A stretch of DNA of 64,000 nt from positions 8,287,001 through 8,351,000 of the forward strand of contig NC_134028.1 in the NCBI RefSeq assembly GCF_964204645.1. Direction: 5' to 3'. Shown in pieces: positions 62,301 to 64,000 of this stretch. This DNA comes from Tubulanus polymorphus (Eukaryota > Nemertea > Palaeonemertea > Tubulaniformes > Tubulanidae). Made by a program: the position numbers and the translations under genes. The notes beneath the pieces were generated by a model. That model worked only from the letters and a program-made list of their open reading frames with translations. It was not told the origin of the DNA and searched no databases. Numbering within the stretch: the first letter of the stretch is position 1; every line of letters begins with the position of its first letter.

Positions 62301-64000
62301 CTATTCGTAGGGATTATTCCGTGTGGCTGGTGGTGCTTCTAAAGTGAAGAAACTCAAGGTACAACGAACATTCTTGGATCCGTCATTAATTCATTAATTC
62401 ATTAGAACATCTGTCATTAATTCATTTATTGAATTACTGATTTTGGGTTTTAAATTTTGCAGGCTGCTCTCGATGCTGGAGTTGTGGATTTAGACGAGTT
62501 TATTAGAGATCCACATGTTGTAGCCGGTAATTATCAATACTTTTTGTTCCATTTGCTTAAAGCCAGTTTTCACGAGTTGTTTCCAACGCTCAACCTATAA
62601 TGCAAAATACCTACCTGGAACTGACCGGGGTAGATCTAGCCTAGGTTTTTGAGTACTGCTCAGCCGTGGAAGGGCACCTATATCATCGAAAATTTTGAAT
62701 TTTCAGGGGATGCGATCTGAGTCAATTTGGGGCATCAAATCCTTTTCTGCATCCACAAAATATGACAGGTTAAAGAAAAATCATTCATCAAAAATAAGAA
62801 GTTTACCCATTTTCGAATATTCAAATTGGCCATTTTAAATTACCTCTACCAGAACTTGAAAAATAAGAGGGCACTTCTATAATCGTGAGGTTGGATCTGC
62901 CCCTGCAGACATGTGAAACATACATTACATCTTTTATATTCACACTAGAGACTGGAATAAAGTTTCATAGGCCAAGATGAAATAAATGTGTAGCATTGTG
63001 AACAAATTAACAAAAGCTGGACAAAAAATGAACATAAACAGAAAGAATTCCGCAGGAAATAAAAGCTATGGCATAATTGCTAGGCAAAGAATTGCAGGGG
63101 TAGAAACATGTTTTTGAAAGTTACAATTGTTTCAGCTGTATCGAGTAATTGCTTCCCCTTGATTGAAAGAAGACTCATGAAATTGTGCGTTGTTGATATT
63201 TGAATATGATTCCCTTTGCTGTGTCTGGAAATTAGTTGTGAAAATCCTTGATACTCATTCGCCAAAGAAACCAAACCAGGATCCAGTTGCTCAAAAGGTG
63301 GTTAAATATAACCAGCAGATGAATACGATAGTAATAATGTCACTATGTCAGCTATCCACTGGTTAACTCTTGAGCAACCGGCCCCCGTACATCAACTATC
63401 CACTGGTAAACTCTCAACTTACGAGTAACTGTGACCCCTGTCTTCTATTGACAAAAAAAAATGTCATCATTTTAGGTGCTCTTAAATTATATTTCCGCGA
63501 GCTTCCCGAACCATTGATGACGTACTCGTTGTACAGCGAATGGATGCAAGCTGCTAAACTGTAAGTTGTACAAACGGCCGATACGTAATGCGCTGTGGCG
63601 AAATCTCTTTTCTTTATCATTCAAACGATGAAAAATGCACACAACGGTTTAATTGCAGGCCAAACGATCAGAGATTACAAGCGCTGTGGACTGTTGCTGA
63701 TCAATTGCCGAAATATAACTATAATAATCTCAGGTGAGTTGTCTAACTACTCAGTACCACTAAAGCAGGATGACTCATTACTATTCACATTAAGTCGGTC
63801 ATCTGCTTGTCTTGTTTGATATTTTATAGTTAATATGTGCTACACCCCTCACTACTTGGTTCTTATCAAGTGTCATTTTGTAAGTTGTTCCCTGTGAAGA
63901 ACTATGAAGGAATAGAAGCTCAGTTTCATTAATCATTTTTAACCGGCTGAGTGTCGTTGTATGCTGGGTGGGGAACTAGTGCTCGCTTTAGCTTCGGATC
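46206..64000 (+). CDS. ARHGAP17: ARHGAP17/ARHGAP44 (RICH/Nadrin) homologue: BAR-RhoGAP protein, 5' part
   Basis: Thirteen exons seen, last at 63659-63733; the gene runs past the window. Family members bind curved membranes through an N-terminal BAR domain and switch off Cdc42/Rac1 through RhoGAP, at cell junctions and endocytic sites. Start MLKKENLRKNFLRVKQIADQ, then AEKTEALTDDLAQIEKRIEL, matches the family start (human MKKQFNRMKQLANQ, AEKTEVLSEDLLQIERRL). BAR helices continue through exon 8. RhoGAP begins near YGTSLEDHLQ; the arginine finger lies in GLFRVAGGASKVKKLK and the conserved ALKLYFRELPEPLMTYSLY follows. The ARHGAP17, ARHGAP44 and SH3BP1 paralogues arose in vertebrates, so an invertebrate gene may be orthologous to all three; the symbol is a family label. 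Phases agree at all twelve junctions. Intron 1 is 10.8 kb. The C-terminal Pro-rich/SH3-binding tail is outside the window. Confidence 0.93.
48305..48426 (+). repeat. 36-bp minisatellite, 3.4 copies
   Basis: Units start at 48305, 48341, 48377 and 48413 with CGACTCGCAGG, followed by (C/T)GG(C/T)CCTAAA and GC(T/G)CCAGAGCTCA. The units differ at a few positions. GC-rich in an A/T-rich intron. Confidence 0.9.
48835..49080 (+). repeat. Dispersed repeat with GGATC(C)..GCAATTTTTGGAATAGG
   Basis: Shares the order GGAATTTTGAATAGGGG, CCCGAAA, GAGGCC, TTTTCTGAGC and GAATGAAACG with 6180-6410, and its first part with about 58973-59015. About 240 bp, no coding. Confidence 0.5.
49707..49955. mobile_element. 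Inverted-repeat element, GGGGCCAGTTGCTCAAA family, copy 4
   Basis: Left end CCAGGGGCCAGTTGTAAAG, right end CGAGCAACTGATCCCTGG. The interior includes CTTAGACTT/AAGTC repeats and a CAACTATCCATTGG block shared with 678-817 and 63276-63389. Confidence 0.65.
50115..50450 (+). repeat. TTTTTGGCC dispersed family, copy 2
   Basis: Blocks CGCAATCGCACGAACG, TTTTTGGCCCACG, ATTGCAACTGTTTCCAGA, GGCCTGATCCG, GCGGGCCAAATTGTCTCC and GTGATCGCGACTATAG. It is the copy with the longest 3' part. Confidence 0.55.
51815..52155 (+). repeat. TTTTTGGCC dispersed family, copy 3
   Basis: Starts near CAGGGGCCAGTGTC, contains CGAGCATTTTTGGCCC, AACTGTTCACACGGCTGCC and GCGTGAATTGCAACTGGTT, and ends near CGTCTGCGTGTGATTGTGGC. 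Accounts for the long frame seen here. Confidence 0.6.
52842..52930. repeat. Relative of the long-arm inverted-repeat element
   Basis: GGAAACCGCAACGTTGCGG, then GGCTGTTGACTAACAGCC (52859-52876), and a second arm GATGATGGCTGTCAGTCATTG. The spacing between arms is much shorter than at 30130-30424. Confidence 0.55.
53037..53130 (+). repeat. CACACAGAAC-CC dispersed repeat, copy 2
   Basis: CTCACACAGAACACCTTAAA to GGTTATTTTTACGGGCGTCA; matches 45230-45320. Confidence 0.6.
53222..53313. repeat. AT microsatellite
   Basis: (TA)n about 92 bases long, broken once by ATGTAT near 53273. Adjacent TACATACATACA stretch to 53330. Frames reading IYIYIY are artefacts of this tract. Confidence 0.95.
53905..53990 (-). 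repeat. CACACAGAAC-CC dispersed repeat, copy 3 (inverted)
   Basis: Reads on the - strand CTCACACAGAACCCCTTAAA and ends CGTTTTTACGGCGTCAAAAA, the inverse of the copies at 45230 and 53037. Confidence 0.6.
54520..54784. mobile_element. hAT-like MITE, 265 bp
   Basis: Left end CAGGGTGGATCTAGGG, right end CCTTGGATCCACCCCTG, inverted with few mismatches; CAGGG termini are typical of hAT. No transposase. Single GGATCCAGGGG-type ends near 10778, 19022, 26973 and 27140 may be remnants of relatives. Confidence 0.65.
57057..57198 (+). CDS. ARHGAP17: ARHGAP17-like exon 2: BAR helix 1
   Basis: 142 bases encoding AEKTEALTDDLAQIEKRIEL, IKTVSLNTHKKISGCLQ and ATGVDVEKRL. Acceptor tttttcag; donor gttagt is slightly off consensus. 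Confidence 0.93.
57484..57557 (+). CDS. ARHGAP17: ARHGAP17-like exon 3
   Basis: 74 bases encoding KKIPVTALSCSMIESSTLLG and ESLI plus two bases of Gly. Matches human KKLPLTALAQNMQEASTQL. Donor gtacat; the frame stays open past it by chance to 57645. Confidence 0.9.
57661..57940 (+). mobile_element. tRNA-derived SINE, copy 2
   Basis: A-box-like GGGCGAGTGATTAGAGCG and B-box-like GGTTCGAACCC, then GACACTTATCCTCATTCCC, TACCTGGTCTGATAGA and CTTCTCCCCAGGAAGAG, matching 11936-12215 throughout. It ends near AAAGCGCTCCGAGCAGCTT. Located in intron 3, same strand as the gene. Confidence 0.78.
57941..58776 (+). other. ARHGAP17-like intron 3, remainder
   Basis: No exon seen. TGTGATCTGTGTGCTGG...CACAGATCACA (about 58480-58520) is an inverted pair that could form a hairpin. 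Otherwise unremarkable. Confidence 0.45.
58777..58888 (+). CDS. ARHGAP17: ARHGAP17-like exon 4: BAR helix 2
   Basis: 112 bases encoding TLFQICGDMEGSLGKEVLTH and ELEVESNVLTPLQNITE. Human has KMLETCGDAENQLALELSQH, so CGD and the helix pattern are kept. Acceptor tttcag, donor gtttgt. Confidence 0.92.
58889..59761 (+). other. ARHGAP17-like intron 4
   Basis: Has a fragment of the GGAATTT(C/T)GAATAGGGGCCC repeat near 58978 and a short inverted stretch TTGGCCAAAAATATT/AATATTTGGCCAA (about 59028-59080). No exon. Confidence 0.45.
59762..59838 (+). CDS. ARHGAP17: ARHGAP17-like exon 5
   Basis: 77 bases encoding NDIPNIMKLKKQLNRLVLDM and DSARA plus AG. Matches human IPNIQKQRKQLARLVLDWDS. Acceptor tttttag, donor gtatga. 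Confidence 0.92.
60489..60594 (+). CDS. ARHGAP17: ARHGAP17-like exon 6
   Basis: 106 bases encoding RYHQSLRQSTIPGKENK, TDLIKDELEDASMKVEQCR. KVEQC is kept from the vertebrate family. Acceptor tttatag, donor gtgcgt. Confidence 0.91.
60692..60760 (+). CDS. ARHGAP17: ARHGAP17-like exon 7
   Basis: 69 bases encoding DALATEMYQFFSQETEYGKI and ALS; human DQLAADMYNFMAKEGEYGK. Acceptor tttctag, donor gtaagt. Confidence 0.92.
60969..61050 (+). CDS. ARHGAP17: ARHGAP17-like exon 8: end of BAR domain
   Basis: 82 bases encoding YAEAQARYHRHSLEVLESVL and PKLRSEI plus one base; human LEAQADYHRKALAVLEKTLP. Acceptor atttcag, donor gtaagt. Confidence 0.93.
61051..61795 (+). other. ARHGAP17-like intron 8
   Basis: Mostly occupied by a CAGGGTGGCCACTT-family element (61391-61629). 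Confidence 0.6.
61391..61629 (+). mobile_element. CAGGGTGGCCACTT-family element, copy 4 (best ends)
   Basis: Left end CAGGGTGGCCACTTACCTGG, right end TTAACCACCCTG. Body of 239 bp with TTGAGATTGCTAGATTGCAT and CCGTCTATGTCTTATGCAT shared with the other copies. No coding and no clear target-site duplication. Confidence 0.7.
61796..61923 (+). CDS. ARHGAP17: ARHGAP17-like exon 9: BAR-GAP linker and start of RhoGAP
   Basis: 128 bases encoding QYAHKPVYGTSLEDHLQSTE, REIAVVLEECVCTLIDVGLE and EE. Human has KPAFGTPLEEHLKRSGREIA. Acceptor tttttcag, donor gtgaga. Confidence 0.93.
62311..62358 (+). CDS. ARHGAP17: ARHGAP17-like exon 10 (48 bp): RhoGAP arginine finger
   Basis: Encodes GLFRVAGGASKVKKLK. The Arg of GLFR is the catalytic arginine finger of RhoGAP domains. 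Acceptor attcgtag, donor gtacaa, phase 0 at both ends. Confidence 0.94.
62463..62526 (+). CDS. ARHGAP17: ARHGAP17-like exon 11
   Basis: 64 bases encoding AALDAGVVDLDEFIRDPHVV and A plus one base of Gly; human KAALDCSTSHLDEFYSDPHAVAG. Acceptor ttttgcag, donor gtaatt. Confidence 0.93.
62527..63475 (+). other. ARHGAP17-like intron 11
   Basis: Contains a GGGGCCAGTTGCTCAAA-family element (63276-63389) and a partial second copy of its right half just after (63388-63440, ATCAACTATCCACTGGTAAA). No exon. Confidence 0.55.
63276..63389. mobile_element. Short inverted-repeat element, GGGGCCAGTTGCTCAAA family, copy 5
   Basis: Left end CCAGGATCCAGTTGCTCAAA, right end TCTTGAGCAACCGGCCCCC. Interior CAGCAGATGAATACGATAGT matches 678-817. 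Confidence 0.65.
63476..63560 (+). CDS. ARHGAP17: ARHGAP17-like exon 12: RhoGAP core
   Basis: 85 bases encoding ALKLYFRELPEPLMTYSLYS and EWMQAAK plus two bases of Leu. LK.Y.RELPEPL is the RhoGAP signature. Acceptor attttag, donor gtaagt. Confidence 0.95.
63659..63733 (+). CDS. ARHGAP17: ARHGAP17-like exon 13 (last exon in window)
   Basis: 75 bases encoding PNDQRLQALWTVADQLPKYN and YNNL plus AG, aligned with human KLQDLWRTCQKLPPQNFVNFR. Acceptor attgcag, donor gtgagt. The next exon should start with the last base of Arg and lies beyond 64000. Confidence 0.92.

Overview
The window is nuclear DNA of an animal. Its protein-coding genes are split into short exons with GT-AG introns, most of the sequence is non-coding, and it is crowded with short inverted-repeat elements, tRNA-derived SINE-like repeats, microsatellites and one non-LTR retrotransposon. 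The proteins look like those of a slowly evolving invertebrate: seven PTEN intron positions match the human gene exactly. A marine lophotrochozoan such as a mollusc, annelid or nemertean would fit, but this is an impression and not a taxonomic call.

Four host genes lie on the + strand. (1) 1-1558 is the 3' end of a ZNF207/BuGZ homologue, with the GLEBS Bub3-binding motif and the C-terminal Pro/Met/Gly-rich tail. (2) 8967-27690 is a complete PTEN homologue: nine coding exons, 396 residues, all catalytic residues present and an 8.8 kb first intron. (3) 32559-38787 is a complete ATAD1/Msp1 homologue, a membrane-anchored AAA+ extractase: ten exons, about 365-401 residues depending on the start. 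(4) 46206 to beyond the window end is the 5' part of an ARHGAP17/ARHGAP44 (RICH/Nadrin) homologue: a BAR domain followed by the start of RhoGAP, thirteen exons seen, with a 10.8 kb first intron. Each exon was assigned by translating across consensus splice sites; the reading phases close at every junction.

Between ATAD1 and the ARHGAP gene, on the - strand, lies a CR1/L2-type non-LTR retrotransposon with one intact 1125-codon frame: a hydrophobic N-terminus with a 2A-like DIQPNPGP motif, a PHD-like zinc finger, an APE-type endonuclease and a reverse transcriptase with FADD. It appears to sit inside an older pogo/Tigger-like DNA element whose two ends flank it.

The remaining DNA holds at least ten families of short, mostly terminal-inverted-repeat elements, several present three to five times here, plus a 169-bp tandem duplication, a 36-bp minisatellite, a near-perfect 37-bp palindrome and two TA microsatellites. 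The PTEN-ATAD1 adjacency also exists in human (10q23) in another orientation, so it may be an old linkage. No operons, CRISPR arrays or convincing stand-alone RNA genes were seen.
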